A DNA stretch of 50,725 nucleotides from Alphaproteobacteria bacterium (lineage in GTDB: Bacteria > Pseudomonadota > Alphaproteobacteria > DSM-16000 > Inquilinaceae): contig JANQIX010000087.1 of the NCBI GenBank assembly GCA_028281925.1, forward strand, positions 1 to 50,725. The letters run 5' to 3'. The notes beneath the pieces are model-generated. The model did no database searches, had not been told where the DNA came from, and worked only from the letters and a program-made list of their open reading frames with translations. This document shows positions 1-8,696 of the stretch, piece by piece. The position numbers and the translations under genes are program-made. Position 1 is the first letter of the stretch, and every line of letters begins with the position of its first letter.

Positions 1-23
1 TCGATCCAAGGCGGAGGACCTAG
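1..23 (+). CDS. C-terminal tail of an upstream gene, possibly an ABC permease (partial)
   Basis: Reading frame 3 of the first bases gives Asp-Pro-Arg-Arg-Arg-Thr followed by TAG at 21-23, six bases before the ATG of the ABC ATPase gene. Many DppC/OppC-type permeases end in a similar Asp-Pro-Arg motif and precede their ATPase gene, so this is probably the last codons of a permease in the same operon. Only six codons are visible, so the identity is inference from context. Confidence 0.35.
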
Positions 24-29
24 GCCGAG

Positions 30-1673
30 ATGCTCGACATCAACGATCTTGCAGTGAACTTCCGGACCCGGCGCGGCACGGTTCACGCGGTGCGCGGTGT
101 CAGCCTGTCGCTTGCCAAAGGCGAGACGTTCGGCATCGTCGGCGAGAGTGGCTCAGGCAAGTCGGTCACCTCTTATGCGCTGATGCGGATCCTTGACGCC
201 GGCGGCACGATCGCGGCAGGCGAGATCGTCTATGACGGCGTCGACCTGCGCCGGGCCGCTGAGCGAGACATGCTGGACATGCGCGGGCGCGAGATTTCGA
301 TGATCTTCCAGAACCCCCGCGAGGCACTGAACCCGATCCGCAAGGTCGGCAAGCAGATCGAAGACGTCTTGCGCCAGCACGGCCGGGCGACCCGTCATGA
401 TGCTCGCGCCAAGGCCATCAAGGCGCTGGAAGATGTGCGGATCAATGACGCCGCGGCACGCTACGACGCCTATCCGTTCGAGCTTTCTGGCGGGATGTGC
501 CAGCGGGTTGTGATCGCCATTGCGCTGGCCTGTGACCCGCGCCTGCTGATCGCGGACGAGCCGACGACCGGCCTTGATATCACCACGCAGAAGGCGGTGA
601 TGGATCTCTGCCGTGACCTCATCCGTGACCGGGGCATGTCGTCGATCCTGATCACCCACGATCTGGGTCTGGCGGCGGAATACTGCGACCGGCTTGCCGT
701 CATGAAAAACGGTGAGATCGTTGAGACCGGCCGGGCCGAAGAGGTCTTCGCCGAGCCCGCGCATCCCTACACGCGCAGGCTTGTCGACGCCACGCCACGA
801 CCTGGTGCCAGCATCCGCGACTTGCTGCCTGAATCGGCACGGACGCCGCTGCAGCCGCATCGGATTGACGACACGCCGCTTCTCGAAGTGCGCGGGCTGA
901 CAAAGACCTATGTCGGCAAGTCCGGCCCGGTTCATGCGGTCAAGGGGATCGACTTCACGATCCGCGCCGGCCAAAGCGTTGGACTGGTTGGCGAATCCGG
1001 CTGTGGCAAATCCACCACGTCGTCGATGATTGTTCGCCTATTCGATCCGACAAGCGGCGAAATCCGCTTTCGCGGTCAGGATATCGGCGCCATTCCCGCC
1101 AACGATTTCATCCGCGACGGCCGTCGTGGCGCCATTCAGATGGTGTTTCAGGACGCCACCGGCAGCCTCAATCCCCGCCATACTGCACGCGACGCAATCT
1201 CCGAACCCCTGCGGCGGATCGGCGGCATGGACAGGGCCGCATGTCGTGCACGCGTGGACAAGCTGGCTGACCTCACCGGACTGCCGCGGCCTCTGCTTGA
1301 CCGATTCCCCCATCAGTTATCCGGCGGTCAGAAGGCGCGGGTCGGGATCGCGCGCGCCATTGCTCTCGACCCTGCGCTCTTGATCCTGGACGAGCCAACC
1401 GCCGCGCTCGACGTGTCCATTCAAGCCATCGTCCTGAACCTGCTGGCTGACCTTCGTGCCCGCCTTGGAATGACCTATCTGTTCGTCAGCCACGACCTGA
1501 ACGTTGTCCGGCTTCTTTGCGACCATGTGATCGTGATGAAGGCAGGCGAAATCGTGGAACAGGGTCCGTCAGCCAGGGTCATGTCCGAACCTGACCACCC
1601 CTACACGCGCGAACTCTTGCGGGCGGCGCCGCATCCTCCGGCGGCCGCGCCGAAGACGCAAGCCGCCGAGTAA
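30..1673 (+). CDS. Peptide/opine-type ABC transporter, fused double ATP-binding protein
   Basis: This 547-residue protein carries two complete ABC ATPase domains, equivalent to DppD and DppF joined in one chain. It would power import of a small peptide, opine or similar solute at the inner membrane. Domain 1 has Walker A GESGSGKS (about 38-45), signature LSGGMCQR (about 152) and Walker B ending DEPTTGLD. Domain 2 has Walker A GESGCGKS (about 321), signature LSGGQKAR (about 430) and DEPTAALD. Each domain ends with the HPYTR motif typical of oligopeptide-type ATPases. A GGAGG stretch lies about 12 bases before the ATG. The permease and binding-protein genes should lie left of the window. Allophanate hydrolase follows 31 bp downstream, so the cargo may be a urea- or amide-yielding nitrogen compound (inference). 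Confidence 0.93.
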   Translation: MLDINDLAVNFRTRRGTVHAVRGVSLSLAKGETFGIVGESGSGKSVTSYALMRILDAGGTIAAGEIVYDGVDLRRAAERDMLDMRGREISMIFQNPREALNPIRKVGKQIEDVLRQHGRATRHDARAKAIKALEDVRINDAAARYDAYPFELSGGMCQRVVIAIALACDPRLLIADEPTTGLDITTQKAVMDLCRDLIRDRGMSSILITHDLGLAAEYCDRLAVMKNGEIVETGRAEEVFAEPAHPYTRRLVDATPRPGASIRDLLPESARTPLQPHRIDDTPLLEVRGLTKTYVGKSGPVHAVKGIDFTIRAGQSVGLVGESGCGKSTTSSMIVRLFDPTSGEIRFRGQDIGAIPANDFIRDGRRGAIQMVFQDATGSLNPRHTARDAISEPLRRIGGMDRAACRARVDKLADLTGLPRPLLDRFPHQLSGGQKARVGIARAIALDPALLILDEPTAALDVSIQAIVLNLLADLRARLGMTYLFVSHDLNVVRLLCDHVIVMKAGEIVEQGPSARVMSEPDHPYTRELLRAAPHPPAAAPKTQAAE

Positions 1674-1704
1674 CCCAACCACCACGACAGCCGACAAGAG
1701 ACCG

Positions 1705-3528
1705 ATGAGGGAACCGACTGGGCGACCACTTTCGGCGCTGCCTTTCAGCCTTTCCGATCTGCGGGCCGCCTATGCCCAGGGCGTGACGCCCGCCGAAGTG
1801 ATCGTCGAATTTCTGACTCGACTGGCCGAAGTGAATGACACTGGCATCTTCATTCACTTGCCGGACAAGACAGTCCTGCTGGCGGAAGCCCAGGCCATGG
1901 GCCCGTTCGATCCCGAGAAGCCGCTTTGGGGCATGCCCTTCGCCGTGAAGGACAATATCGATGTGGCCGGCATGCCGACCACGGCCGCCTGCCCGGCCTA
2001 CGCGTACAAGCCGGAGGAGGACGCCTTCGTCGTTGCGCGGCTGAAAGCGGCAGGTGCCGTTCCGGTCGGCAAGACCAATCTCGACCAATTCGCGACAGGC
2101 TTGGTCGGTGTGCGTAGCCCCTATCCCCCGCCGCGCAATGCGCTCGACCCTGAGATCGTACCGGGCGGCTCGTCGTCCGGATCCGCCGTTGCCGTTGCAC
2201 ATGGGCTGTTGCCCTTTGCGCTCGGCACCGACACAGCCGGTTCCGGTCGGGTTCCGGCCGCTCTCAATGGGATCGTGGGGCTTAAGCCATCCCTTGGCAT
2301 TACATCCACGCGCGGCGTCGTACCTGCTTGCCGGACGCTCGATGCGGTCTCGATCTTCGCCACATCGGTGGCCGATGCATACTTGGTCTTGCGTGCGGCT
2401 GCGGCCTACGACGGCGATGACCCCTATTCGCGAAAACGTGCCATCGCTGCCTTGGGCGCCCCGTTGCCAGCGCCGAGAATTGCGGTGCCGGAGACGTCTG
2501 GCCTGAGGTTCTTCGGGGATCGTGTGCAAGGCGAATGGTTCGCCGAGACCTGCGCACAGTTGAGGGCAAGCGGGGCGCTCGTCGTCGAGATCGACTTCTC
2601 GCCGTTCCATGCGGTGGCTGAGATGCTTTATGACGGCGCCTGGGTCGCCGAGCGGTATGCGGTGGTCGAGGAACTTCTCAAACACCAACCCGACGCTCTG
2701 CATCCGGTCACCCGCGAGGTCGTGGGCCGTGCGGTGGGAATGACCGCCACGGACGCCTTTCGTGGGCACTATCGGCTCGCCGAACTCAAACGAGCGTGCG
2801 ATGCGCTGATCGCGCCCTTCGACATGCTGTGCGTTCCAACAGTGCCAACCTTCTACTCGGTCGAGGATCTCGCTGAGGACCCGATAGCACCGAACGCCAA
2901 TCTCGGAGCATACACAAACTTCGTGAACCTTCTTGACCTCTCGGCTTTGGCGGTCCCGACCGGACCGCGCGCCGATGGCCGGCCCGGAAGCGTGACCTTC
3001 GTTGGCCGCGCCGGAGCGGACGGGCGGCTGGCGTCGGAAGCGGCGCGGTTTTTTGGGTCGTCCGGGAGCAGTGCCGCCATGACGGCCGCACAACCCGACG
3101 AGATCGCAGTGGCGGTCTGTGGAGCCCATATGTCGGGCCTGCCACTGAACCCAGCGCTCACCGATCGTGGCGCGCGGTTCTTGTGCGCCGCCAAGACCGC
3201 TCCCGCATACAAGCTCTTCGCCTTGCCCGGCGGACCTCCGGAGCGTCCCGGTCTGGTCCGCATGGAAGGCGGCGACGCGGTCGAGCTAGAAGTATGGGCG
3301 ATGCCCCGCGCCCGACTCGGCGATCTCATGGCAGAAATACCGGCACCACTGGGTCTGGGACAGGTTCTGCTGGAGGATGGCAGCGCCGTCACAGGGTTCT
3401 TGTGCGAGTGCGCGGGTATCGAGGGGGCTGTGGACATCACACCGCATGGCGGATGGCGTGCCTACCTTGCAGCGCGAACGTCGCGTACGATCGATGACGC
3501 AATAATGGGCCGCACCCATCAGCATTGA
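1705..3528 (+). CDS. atzF: Allophanate hydrolase (amidase-signature family)
   Basis: The protein (607 aa) matches AtzF/DUR1,2-type allophanate hydrolase, which converts allophanate to ammonia and CO2 in urea or s-triazine nitrogen use. The amidase-signature core fills the first two thirds: the catalytic Lys sits in VKDNID (about 81), the Ser-rich motif GGSSSGSAVAV is at about 154, and the nucleophile Ser is in DTAGSGRVPAA (about 178). After about residue 460 comes the extra C-terminal domain (starting AVAVCGAHMSG) that separates allophanate hydrolases from plain amidases. The length is normal for the family. No urea carboxylase gene is visible; it could lie left of the window, or the enzyme may serve another amide pathway linked to the adjacent ABC importer. 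Confidence 0.88.
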   Translation: MREPTGRPLSALPFSLSDLRAAYAQGVTPAEVIVEFLTRLAEVNDTGIFIHLPDKTVLLAEAQAMGPFDPEKPLWGMPFAVKDNIDVAGMPTTAACPAYAYKPEEDAFVVARLKAAGAVPVGKTNLDQFATGLVGVRSPYPPPRNALDPEIVPGGSSSGSAVAVAHGLLPFALGTDTAGSGRVPAALNGIVGLKPSLGITSTRGVVPACRTLDAVSIFATSVADAYLVLRAAAAYDGDDPYSRKRAIAALGAPLPAPRIAVPETSGLRFFGDRVQGEWFAETCAQLRASGALVVEIDFSPFHAVAEMLYDGAWVAERYAVVEELLKHQPDALHPVTREVVGRAVGMTATDAFRGHYRLAELKRACDALIAPFDMLCVPTVPTFYSVEDLAEDPIAPNANLGAYTNFVNLLDLSALAVPTGPRADGRPGSVTFVGRAGADGRLASEAARFFGSSGSSAAMTAAQPDEIAVAVCGAHMSGLPLNPALTDRGARFLCAAKTAPAYKLFALPGGPPERPGLVRMEGGDAVELEVWAMPRARLGDLMAEIPAPLGLGQVLLEDGSAVTGFLCECAGIEGAVDITPHGGWRAYLAARTSRTIDDAIMGRTHQH

Positions 3529-3857
3529 CGACCCTAAGCGAGCATTTGTCGTTCGACTTCCGAAGTGGTGGAGCTAAGGGTCTACAACCGCCTCAGCCGA
3601 CCTGCCGGGTCTCCGAAGCCGGTTTGGTGGAGTTCTGATCTCCGAATAGCAAGTTACGTTCGGGTTCTCGGAGGTCGGCAGTACTACGAGCCTGGCAATC
3701 CTCTGCGGCATGTCTGTCGGCTGTAGCCACGTAAGCGGACGACCAGAACACTTACCGTCCTCCCCGGCTCAGGGCCGATAGCTGCCGATCACCGACCGAA
3801 GGGTTGCGGACGCGGCCTCCACAAGCGGTACGGGCTCAACACGCCGGCCTAGACCCG
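3529..3857. other. Intergenic gap between two convergent genes, no gene seen
   Basis: This 329-bp stretch separates the 3' ends of atzF and glgA. Its base composition is visibly less GC-rich than the flanks. It contains two loosely similar segments (near 3559 and 3613) with a CCGAAG...GGTGGAG pattern, but no convincing reading frame, terminator or mobile-element end. It may mark an old junction between the transporter/atzF block and the glgA region. Confidence 0.5.
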
Positions 3858-5330
3858 TCACTTCGCCCGGATGCGCTCGTAGATGTCCAGGTAATGCTCG
3901 CCCGCCACGTTCCAGGAATAGTCCTGGGCCATGCCGGTCGCGGCCAGCTTGGCGAACGCCTTGGGCTTGTCGCGCCAGAGCTTCAGGGCGCGGGCCAGCG
4001 CGCTTTCGATCGCCGCGAAATCCACATCGTCGAAGACGAAGCCGTTGCGCTCGGCCTTCGGCCGGTCGCTGTTGTCCACATCGAACACCGTGTCCACCAG
4101 ACCGCCGACACTGCGCACGATCGGCACCGTGCCGTAGCGCAGGCCGATCATCTGGGTCAGGCCGCAGGGCTCGTACATGCTGGGCACCACGATCATGTCC
4201 GCGCCGGCATAGATCTGGTGGGCGAGCTGCTCGCTGAATCCGATTTCCAGATGGCAGTCGGGGTTGTCGTTCAGCTGGCCCTTCAGGTGGCGGAAATGCG
4301 CCTGCGTGTCCGGCTCGGGGCTGGAGCCCAACAGCACGAACTGAGCGCCGTTCTCGATGCAATAGAACAGGGCATGGCGGACCAGATGCATGCCCTTTTG
4401 CGAGTCCAGCCGGCCGACGTAAGACACCAGCGGCACATCGGCGTCGCGCAGGAAGAAGCGTTGGCGCAGTGCCGCCTTGGCTTCCGCCTTGCCCGCCATG
4501 TCGTCGGCCGAGAAATGGGCGGCGATCCAGGGATCGGCCTCCGGGTTCCACTGCTCGTAATCGAGGCCGTTCAGGACACCGGAGAACTTGTCGCGATGCG
4601 TGTAGAGCGTGCCGCCCAGGCCGCAGTCCAGGTCCGTATTCCGCACCTCCCATGCATGGCGCGGCGACACCGTGGTGACGGCGTTGGAATAGACGATGCC
4701 GCCCTTCATCATGTTGATGGCCAGGAGGTTGAACGTGTCCTGCAGGCGCTCCTGCACGAAATAGCGGCCGGGGTCGCCCAGGCCCGTGCCCCACAGCACG
4801 TCTTCGCCGCAGGTGCCCTGGTGGCGGAAGTTGTGGATGGTATAGCAGGCCCGCTGACTGCCCATGCCGATATGCTGATAGATCTCATAGAGCAGCACCG
4901 GCACCAGGCCCGTCTGCCAGTCGTGGCAGTGGATCACGTCGGGGCGCTTGTCGGACTTGTACATGAACTCCAGCGCCGCCCGGCAGAAGAAGGCGAAGCG
5001 CTCAGGATCGTCGTAATGGCCGTAGAAGATGCCGCGGTTGAAGAAGTTGTCGTCGCTGTGCGGATCGATGAAGAAGCATTTGCGGCCGTGCACGAAGCCG
5101 AAATTGACGGTGCAGCGGATGGCCCCGCCATGCCACGGCACCCACAGATTCTCATAGGCGACCGTCAGCCCCCAGATCTGGTCATACCAGAGGCAGTCGT
5201 ATTTCGGCAGGATGATCTCGACCGCGTTGCCGCGGATCTCAAGCTCCCGGCTCAGGCCGTACACCACATCGGCCAGGCCGCCCACCTTGGCCACGGGCGC
5301 ACATTCGGATGCCACCACAACGACGTACAT
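3858..5330 (-). CDS. glgA: Glycogen/starch synthase, ADP-glucose type
   Basis: Glycogen synthase (GT5, GT-B fold) transfers glucose from ADP-glucose to an alpha-1,4-glucan chain in the cytoplasm. The N-terminus carries the hallmark AKVGGLADV that binds the nucleotide sugar. The C-terminal half has the canonical EPCGL motif followed by GTVPIVRSVGGLVDTV. The start is set at the ATG giving MYVVVVASECAPV (490 aa), because family members begin right at this beta-strand; an in-frame ATG 39 bp upstream would add an unconserved extension. The gene stands alone, with no glgB, glgC or glgP beside it. A promoter-like pair lies at 5435-5462, which would give a leader of about 100 nt. Confidence 0.93.
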   Translation of the reverse strand: MYVVVVASECAPVAKVGGLADVVYGLSRELEIRGNAVEIILPKYDCLWYDQIWGLTVAYENLWVPWHGGAIRCTVNFGFVHGRKCFFIDPHSDDNFFNRGIFYGHYDDPERFAFFCRAALEFMYKSDKRPDVIHCHDWQTGLVPVLLYEIYQHIGMGSQRACYTIHNFRHQGTCGEDVLWGTGLGDPGRYFVQERLQDTFNLLAINMMKGGIVYSNAVTTVSPRHAWEVRNTDLDCGLGGTLYTHRDKFSGVLNGLDYEQWNPEADPWIAAHFSADDMAGKAEAKAALRQRFFLRDADVPLVSYVGRLDSQKGMHLVRHALFYCIENGAQFVLLGSSPEPDTQAHFRHLKGQLNDNPDCHLEIGFSEQLAHQIYAGADMIVVPSMYEPCGLTQMIGLRYGTVPIVRSVGGLVDTVFDVDNSDRPKAERNGFVFDDVDFAAIESALARALKLWRDKPKAFAKLAATGMAQDYSWNVAGEHYLDIYERIRAK

Positions 5331-5434
5331 CGCCGGCTCCTGCTCAGGCTGTCGGGATCGACGGCTCACCTGCCGATGTCAGGAAGGCGGGAGACCTGCG
5401 GCTGCACGATCACGCCCACCGTTTCGCGGCGCGC

Positions 5435-5462
5435 ATAATAATGATCCCGCGGGCCCTGTCAG
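5435..5462 (-). promoter_or_regulatory. Candidate sigma-70 promoter of glgA
   Basis: On the minus strand CTGACA (5462-5457) and TATTAT (5440-5435) are separated by 16 bp, a good match to -35 and -10 boxes. This AT-rich patch stands out from its GC-rich surroundings and lies about 105 bp before the chosen glgA ATG. It is based on the consensus only. Confidence 0.4.
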
Positions 5463-5713
5463 CACCGCTTCGTGAAGTCCGGCCGTCAATTCTCGCGCGG
5501 GAGGAAGAAACCCGCGGCGCTCAAAGGCGCCACGCACACAGCCACCAGAGCGGCGGTAGCGCCGCTCGGTCAACGGCGGTCACCCATGTCTTGGGGGCGG
5601 TCAGGGATCTATCTGTCCGGAATGGACAAGCAGGTTGGTGCTGAAGCCGACGGAAGGGCGTTTGAACCGGTGCCATGCCAGCGGGAGCAAACCCTCGCGC
5701 TGTCGCGCTCGGG
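5463..5713. other. Gap between the glgA promoter and tRNA-Ala, no gene seen
   Basis: Together with 5331-5434 this makes up most of a 441-bp region without a convincing protein gene. Open frames here lack family resemblance, and none has a clear ribosome binding site. The last part before the tRNA forms the inverted repeat listed separately. Confidence 0.4.
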
Positions 5714-5771
5714 AAACCTTCCTATCGACCGTCCCCCGGACGCTCGATTTCGCTTCGCGAACCGGAAGGTT

Positions 5772-5772
<1 letters not shown>
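5714..5772. repeat. 9-bp inverted repeat abutting the tRNA-Ala 3' end
   Basis: AAACCTTCC at 5714-5722 and GGAAGGTTT at 5764-5772 are perfect inverted arms 41 bp apart. The right arm overlaps the last base of the encoded tRNA CCA end. Smaller palindromes sit inside: GTCCCCCGGAC, and TTCGCTTCGCGAA, which is imperfect. It could be a processing or termination structure for the minus-strand tRNA transcript. There is no U-tract beyond the distal arm, so a simple rho-independent terminator is not supported. Confidence 0.4.
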
Positions 5773-5847
<75 letters not shown>

Positions 5848-5947
5848 ACGCGTGGCCGGCGGGCGGTAACCCGCAGGCCGTATCCGGTCTTATGGGTCGC
5901 CGCGTTCCGGCTTGTCAAGCCGCACCCCGGCACGGCCGCGGTGCAGG

Positions 5948-6023
5948 TGGTGGGCCCGGCAGGATTCGAACCTGCGACAACGCCGTTATGAGCGGCGCGT
6001 TCTGACCGCTGAACTACAGGCCC
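5948..6023 (-). tRNA. tRNA with CAU anticodon, probably tRNA-Ile2 (lysidine type)
   Basis: The minus strand forms a 76-nt cloverleaf: acceptor GGGCCTG/CGGGCCC, D stem GTTC/GAAC with a short 8-nt loop, anticodon stem CGCCG/CGGCG around CTCATAA, T arm GCAGG/CCTGC, encoded CCA. Anticodon CAU could be initiator Met, elongator Met or Ile2. The paired G1-C72 end argues against initiator tRNA. The short D loop and the TTGTCGC variable region resemble the minor isoleucine tRNA modified by TilS. Elongator Met remains possible. Confidence 0.85.
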
Positions 6024-6200
6024 ACATCCGATTGATAGCAAGTCCGACCGAAGTGTGAAAACCCTCGCGACAAGATCCGCCATTGCGCTCGGCCCCCGTG
6101 GCATGCCGCCGCGAGAAAGGGGCGCCGTTTTACATCCCCATCGGCCGACGCCTATAGTCTTTGGTATGTCCGCGTCCGTAGCCCTTTGGGGGCTGAGCCC

Positions 6201-6857
6201 ATGCTTGCCAAGCGCCTGATCCGCATCGCCGTCTTGTCCGTGTTTGCCCTGATCGCCGCCGCCGGGATCGCCTGGTACCAGGTGAACAATGCCGAGGGCC
6301 CGACCACACAGTACGTTCCCCCCGTTTCCGGCGCCGAGGTCGGTGGCCCCTTCACGCTGGTGGACCACACGGGACGCGAGGTGACGGACGAGACGTTTCA
6401 CGGCCAATACACGTTGGTCTATTTCGGCTTCACCTTCTGTCCGGATGTCTGCCCCACGGAGCTCTGGACCATGACTCAGGCCATCGAGCTATTGGGCGAA
6501 GAGGGCGACCAGATCGCGCCGCTGTTCATCACCGTCGATCCTGAACGCGATACGGTCGAGGCGATGGCCAACTATGTGAGCCTGTTCCACCCGCGCATGA
6601 TCGGCCTGACCGGCAGCATGGAGCAGGTCGCCGAAGCCGCGCGCAGCTATCGCGCCTATTACGCCAGGGTCGGGGGCGACGATCCGGACCATTATCTGAT
6701 GGACCATTCCGCCTTCGTCTATCTGATGGGGCCGGACGGCCAGAACCTGATCCTGTTCGGCAGTGGAACATCGCCGGAGCGGATGGCCGAATCGATACGC
6801 GAGGCGTTTGGCGATGCATCGGTTGAGACATCCGGCCTCAGCACCGATCGTGGCTGA
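6201..6857 (+). CDS. SCO1/SenC family copper chaperone for cytochrome oxidase assembly
   Basis: The 218-residue protein has an N-terminal signal anchor (about 8-30) followed by a thioredoxin-fold periplasmic domain. It carries the copper-binding CPDVC motif (FTFCPDVCP, about 83-91) and the conserved downstream His in MDHSAFVY, both needed for Cu delivery to the CuA centre of cytochrome c oxidase. ITVDPERD is the other family signature. The ATG at 6201 is preferred over a TTG 15 bp upstream. Its 3' end overlaps the nitroreductase frame. No oxidase subunit genes are adjacent. Confidence 0.92.
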   Translation: MLAKRLIRIAVLSVFALIAAAGIAWYQVNNAEGPTTQYVPPVSGAEVGGPFTLVDHTGREVTDETFHGQYTLVYFGFTFCPDVCPTELWTMTQAIELLGEEGDQIAPLFITVDPERDTVEAMANYVSLFHPRMIGLTGSMEQVAEAARSYRAYYARVGGDDPDHYLMDHSAFVYLMGPDGQNLILFGSGTSPERMAESIREAFGDASVETSGLSTDRG

Positions 6858-7530
6858 CGGGGCGGACGCACCGCAGACAGTACCGCTTGCGGGCTACCCG
6901 TTACTCAACCCGGCCGAGGCCCTGGCGCGCGCCGAAGCCTTCCGCGGGGCGCTGGCGTTCCGCCGCTCGGTCCGTGATTTCGCACCGACACCGGTCGACC
7001 GCGCCGTCATTGCCGCCGCCATCCGTGCCGCGGCCTCAGCGCCGTCCGGCGCCAACATGCAGCCCTGGCACTTCGCGGCAGTGTCCGACGCCGCGATCAA
7101 GCGGCGCATCCGCGAGGCGGCCGAGGCGGAAGAGCAGGCCTTCTATCAGGACCGCGCGGGCGAGGAATGGCTGCGCGCGCTGGCGCCGCTGGGCACGGAT
7201 TGGCGCAAACCCTTCCTGGAGGTGGCACCCTGGCTGGTTGTCGTGTTCCAGCAGACCTATGGCGTGGGCGACGAAGGCGAGCGCATCAAGCACTACTACG
7301 TGCCGGAGAGCGTGGGCATTGCCTGCGGCTTCCTCTTGGCCGCCCTGCACCATGCAGGGCTCGCGACGTTGACCCACACGCCCAGCCCCATGGGCTTCCT
7401 GCGCGAGATCCTTGGCCGGCCGCAGCATGAGCGGGCGGTGATGATCGTCGTCGCCGGCCATCCGGCCGTTGACGCGACCGTTCCGGCCATCGAAAAGAAG
7501 CCTTTCGACGCGATAGCTTCGTTCGTCTAG
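6814..7530 (+). CDS. Nitroreductase-family FMN oxidoreductase
   Basis: This protein has the nitroreductase fold: the FMN-phosphate motif FRRSVRDF, then PSGANMQPWHF, and a C-terminal region ending IEKKPFDAIASFV. The spacing resembles the BluB/iodotyrosine-deiodinase-like branch. It reduces an unknown substrate with NAD(P)H. The start is uncertain: ATG 6814 (238 aa) has GAGG 9 bp upstream and overlaps the SCO gene by 44 bp, while GTG 6850 overlaps only the stop codon and gives 226 aa. Either way it is translationally coupled to the SCO gene. The M24-like gene follows 2 bp after its stop. Confidence 0.85.
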   Translation: MHRLRHPASAPIVADGADAPQTVPLAGYPLLNPAEALARAEAFRGALAFRRSVRDFAPTPVDRAVIAAAIRAAASAPSGANMQPWHFAAVSDAAIKRRIREAAEAEEQAFYQDRAGEEWLRALAPLGTDWRKPFLEVAPWLVVVFQQTYGVGDEGERIKHYYVPESVGIACGFLLAALHHAGLATLTHTPSPMGFLREILGRPQHERAVMIVVAGHPAVDATVPAIEKKPFDAIASFV

Positions 7531-7532
7531 CC

Positions 7533-8696
7533 ATGCCGATCCATTTCAGCGAACAGGAACTTGCCGATCGCCTGGCACGGGCTCGCGCGGCGATGACGGA
7601 GCGCGGCCTGGATGGTCTGCTGATCTTCCGGCAAGAGAGCCTCTATTACCTGACCGGTTTCGATACCTTCGGCTATGTCTATTTCCAGTGTCTGGTGCTG
7701 ACGGCCGATGGCGGTATGACGCTGCTGACCCGTGCGCCGGATCTGCGTCAGGCCCGGTTCACGTCGATCATCGACGACATCCGCGTCTGGGTGGACGAAC
7801 ACGGTGCCGACCCGGTTGCCGTGCTGCGCGGCATTCTGTCGGAGCATGGCTGCCGAGAGGCGCGGCTGGGCGTCGAATGGGATGCCTACGGCCTGACCGC
7901 GAAGCTGGGCTTCCGGCTGGCCGAGGGTCTCGCCGGAACCTGCCGGCTGGAGGACGCATCGGACCTGGTGTCGCGGCTGCGGCTGGTGAAAAGCCCGGCG
8001 GAGCTCACTTACGTCCGCCGTGCGGCCGAACTGGTGGATGCCGCCTATGACGCGGCGTCGGAGCTGGCAGCCCCCGGCGCGTTCGAAGGCGACATCCTGG
8101 CCGCCATGCAGGCCGCCGTGTTCCGCGGCGGCGGCGATGATCCGGCGAACGAGACGATCATCGGCTCCGGCCCCGGCGCGCTGATGTGCCGGTATTTCAC
8201 CGGGCGGCGGCACCTGTCGGCCGACGACCAGCTGACGCTGGAGTTTGCCGGCGTCTACCGCCACTACCACGCCTGCCTGATGCGCACGATCCGTATCGGT
8301 GAGCCGCCGCAGCGTCAGCGTGACATGCACCGCGCGGCCGTCGATGCGCTGGCGGCGGCGAAGGACGCGCTTGTGCCCGGGGCACCCCTGGGCGGGGTGT
8401 TCGATGCGCATGCCCGCGTGCTGGATGCGGCGGGCTTTGCGCCGCACCGGATGAATGCCTGCGGCTACAGCCTGGGGGCCACCTTCGCGCCCAACTGGAT
8501 GGACTGGGCCGAGGGCAGCATGCTGTTCCATGGCAATCCGACGCCCGCAGCGCCGGGCATGGTGATCTTCATTCACATCATCGTGTTCGACAGCGATGCA
8601 GGCCTGGCCATGACCAGCGGCCAGACCGTGGAGGTAACGGCGAGCGGTTGCCGAGCCTTGACGCAGGCGCCGCTGGAGCTCTTGGTGAAGGCATGA
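7533..8696 (+). CDS. M24-fold (creatinase/prolidase-like) hydrolase lacking the usual metal ligands
   Basis: The 387-residue protein has the two-domain layout of the M24 pita-bread family: a creatinase N-domain (1-140) and a C-terminal catalytic-fold domain. The five metal-ligand positions of aminopeptidase P are all replaced: the Asp pair region reads LEFAGVYRHYHACLMRT, the His motif reads CGYSLG, and the Glu position lies in IFIHIIVFD. It is therefore more like creatinase or ectoine hydrolase, which work without metal on C-N bonds, than a dipeptidase. DddP-type DMSP lyases share CGYSLG-like motifs but keep the Asp ligands. The substrate is unknown. The gene overlaps the next one by ATGA. 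Confidence 0.85.
   Translation: MPIHFSEQELADRLARARAAMTERGLDGLLIFRQESLYYLTGFDTFGYVYFQCLVLTADGGMTLLTRAPDLRQARFTSIIDDIRVWVDEHGADPVAVLRGILSEHGCREARLGVEWDAYGLTAKLGFRLAEGLAGTCRLEDASDLVSRLRLVKSPAELTYVRRAAELVDAAYDAASELAAPGAFEGDILAAMQAAVFRGGGDDPANETIIGSGPGALMCRYFTGRRHLSADDQLTLEFAGVYRHYHACLMRTIRIGEPPQRQRDMHRAAVDALAAAKDALVPGAPLGGVFDAHARVLDAAGFAPHRMNACGYSLGATFAPNWMDWAEGSMLFHGNPTPAAPGMVIFIHIIVFDSDAGLAMTSGQTVEVTASGCRALTQAPLELLVKA

Noticed and set aside
1579..3129. A 516-codon open frame on the minus strand
   Set aside because: It is antisense to the atzF gene, which has clear amidase motifs on the plus strand.
5948..6023. Initiator tRNA-Met
   Set aside because: The first acceptor pair is a normal G-C pair, whereas bacterial initiator tRNAs lack pairing at position 1-72.
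7533..8696. DddP-type DMSP lyase
   Set aside because: Although the CGYSLG and DSDAGLAM regions look similar, the Asp metal ligands needed by DddP are replaced by Glu and Cys.
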